A stretch of 5,381 nt of DNA, taken from Planctomycetota bacterium. GTDB lineage: Bacteria > Planctomycetota > Brocadiia > SM23-32. The stretch is taken from NCBI GenBank assembly GCA_030604585.1, contig JAUVVP010000191.1, positions 1 to 5,381 of the forward strand, read 5' to 3'. Shown piece after piece: positions 4,403-5,381 of the stretch; the stretch's first letter is position 1; the number at the start of each line of letters is the position of its first letter. The notes under the pieces are model-generated. The model had not been told where the DNA came from, did no database searches, and saw nothing but the letters and a program-made list of their open reading frames with translations. The translations under genes were made by a program, and so were the position numbers.

Positions 4403-5381
4403 TTAGCCGCCGGATGCCACGAAGAGCAGCGGCCCTCCGGGCCGGGACGTGTCGGCGCGGCGGATATCGGCGAGGGCTTTCTCGACCAGGTCGGCGATGA
4501 GCTCCTCGTCGGCCAGCTCCTGGAGCTTGCCGACGACGTGTTTGCGGACGAAGTCGTCGCGCTTCCCGACCCCCAACTGGTAGCTGTCGCGGTCCTGGAC
4601 GTAGTCAACCCCCAGGCGGCCCAGCAGCGCCACGGCCTCCCTCATGCGGCGGACGTTCGCCTCGCGCATCTCGCGTTCGTGCTCTTCCCTGGTAAGCCGG
4701 ACCGTCTCGACGGCCATCGAGGGGTTGATGGCTGTCTTGGCGGCGAAGTAGGAAAGGAACAGGAAGGCAAACCTATTGTGACGCAGCTCCCAGGCGCCCC
4801 GGTTCGCCTCCTGCCGCACCTCGTCGAAGCGATGGTCCAGTAGGCTCAGGTACTGGTAGATGTGGGGATGATCGAGGAACGTGCCGGACCTGACGATCTC
4901 AGCCGCCATCTGGCGGCCGGCCTGCGCGATGCGGATCATGCCGTCGCGGTAACGCTGCTCCCACTGGTCGGCGCGTTCGACGCAGAGGGCCGTGGCCTCG
5001 GGCGAGAGCTGCGCCCTCTGGCCGGCGAGCATATCATCGAAGGCTTCGGCCGCCTCGCGGGCGGCGGTATTCGAGTCGCCGCGCCACTGCGCCATCAGGG
5101 CCGCCAGGGCGTTCGCCTCGGCGCCGACGAAAACTTTCTTGGCCAACTGTTTCTTCAGGGCGGACAGGCGCCTCTTCTCCGGTCCTGTCGGCTGGCCGGG
5201 ATATCCCTCCGCCAGCCAGTCCAGCACGTCCGTTATGCGGTCCTCCACGTAGGTCATCTCCGCCACCCGCCGCTCGACGACCATCTCTTCCAGGACCTGC
5301 TGCATCTCTTCGTCAACGGTGAAGTCGCCGGCCAGGACGCCCTCATCAGTCATCTTCTCCACGATGCGCCCGATGACGTCC
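4403..5381 (-). CDS. Uncharacterised charged alpha-helical protein (5' end probably outside window)
   Basis: The minus-strand frame ends at TAA 4405-4403 and stays open to the right edge. GTG at 5362-5360 is the first possible start visible (319 residues) and ATG at 5353-5351 the next. The former lacks a good Shine-Dalgarno site, and the latter has GGAG only 3 nt away. The codons upstream of the GTG (DVIGRI) also read like protein, so the gene likely continues off the window. I do not recognise the family. The product is soluble-looking and strongly helical: acidic N-terminal third, Ala/Glu-rich helices at about 83-155, and the aromatic/His segment FLDHPHIYQYLSLLDHRFDE (162-181). One short hydrophobic patch, FAFLFLSYFAA (198-208), is too short for a confident membrane span. 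A Glu/Arg-rich helix covers about 220-245, and the C-terminal helices carry KLQELADEELIADLVEKAL. No enzyme motif or signal peptide is visible. It converges on the MATE gene with no sign of functional linkage. Confidence 0.7.
   Translation of the reverse strand, partial: DVIGRIVEKMTDEGVLAGDFTVDEEMQQVLEEMVVERRVAEMTYVEDRITDVLDWLAEGYPGQPTGPEKRRLSALKKQLAKKVFVGAEANALAALMAQWRGDSNTAAREAAEAFDDMLAGQRAQLSPEATALCVERADQWEQRYRDGMIRIAQAGRQMAAEIVRSGTFLDHPHIYQYLSLLDHRFDEVRQEANRGAWELRHNRFAFLFLSYFAAKTAINPSMAVETVRLTREEHEREMREANVRRMREAVALLGRLGVDYVQDRDSYQLGVGKRDDFVRKHVVGKLQELADEELIADLVEKALADIRRADTSRPGGPLLFVASGG

Noticed and set aside
4295..4843. Plus-strand open frame of 182 codons after the MATE gene
   Set aside because: It overlaps the MATE 3' end and the antisense of the charged helical protein gene, with no ribosome site or motif. 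It is a shadow frame.

Overview
This GC-rich window (roughly 65% G+C by eye, strong G/C preference at third codon positions) looks like bacterial chromosome. The combination of a small N-terminal zinc-ribbon membrane protein, an AsmA-like single-span protein, a TRL-like lipoprotein and an amidohydrolase is reminiscent of Planctomycetota or a related environmental lineage. That assignment is an inference and no marker gene is present. Promoters are of the ordinary sigma-70 type (TTGACA/TATAAT-like, 17-18 bp spacers) and several genes have clear Shine-Dalgarno sites.

Layout from left to right. (1) The C-terminal 76 codons of an amidohydrolase-superfamily enzyme (+) run in from the left edge and are followed by a GGGG/CCCC hairpin with a T-run. 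(2) On the minus strand lies a zinc-ribbon, multi-span membrane protein gene with a consensus promoter. Its reading frame is cut by one in-frame TAG, with convincing coding sequence continuing in the same frame for another 85 codons. (3) Next, also on the minus strand, is a 108-residue TRL-like lipoprotein with its own promoter, a strong ribosome binding site and GC-rich hairpins downstream. (4) A 344-bp divergent intergenic region holds back-to-back promoters for the lipoprotein (-) and for (5) a 262-residue AsmA-like membrane-anchored protein (+). (6) A MATE-family multidrug/Na+ (or H+) antiporter (+) follows 94 bp later. Its stop codon sits inside a perfect GGGGTC-T-GACCCC palindrome followed by TTTT. 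(7) A convergent minus-strand gene for an unrecognised, highly charged, helical protein runs off the right edge.

The genes do not form an obvious pathway. Several are envelope-associated (lipoprotein, AsmA-like protein, MATE exporter, zinc-ribbon membrane protein), but the gene order, the individual promoters and the hairpins between genes suggest mostly separate transcription units. The AsmA-like and MATE genes are the only plausible co-transcribed pair. I see no RNA gene, CRISPR array, insertion sequence or other mobile element, and nothing that clearly amounts to an undescribed system. The most notable anomalies are the in-frame amber codon and a pair of similar terminator-like hairpins at the two convergent gene junctions.
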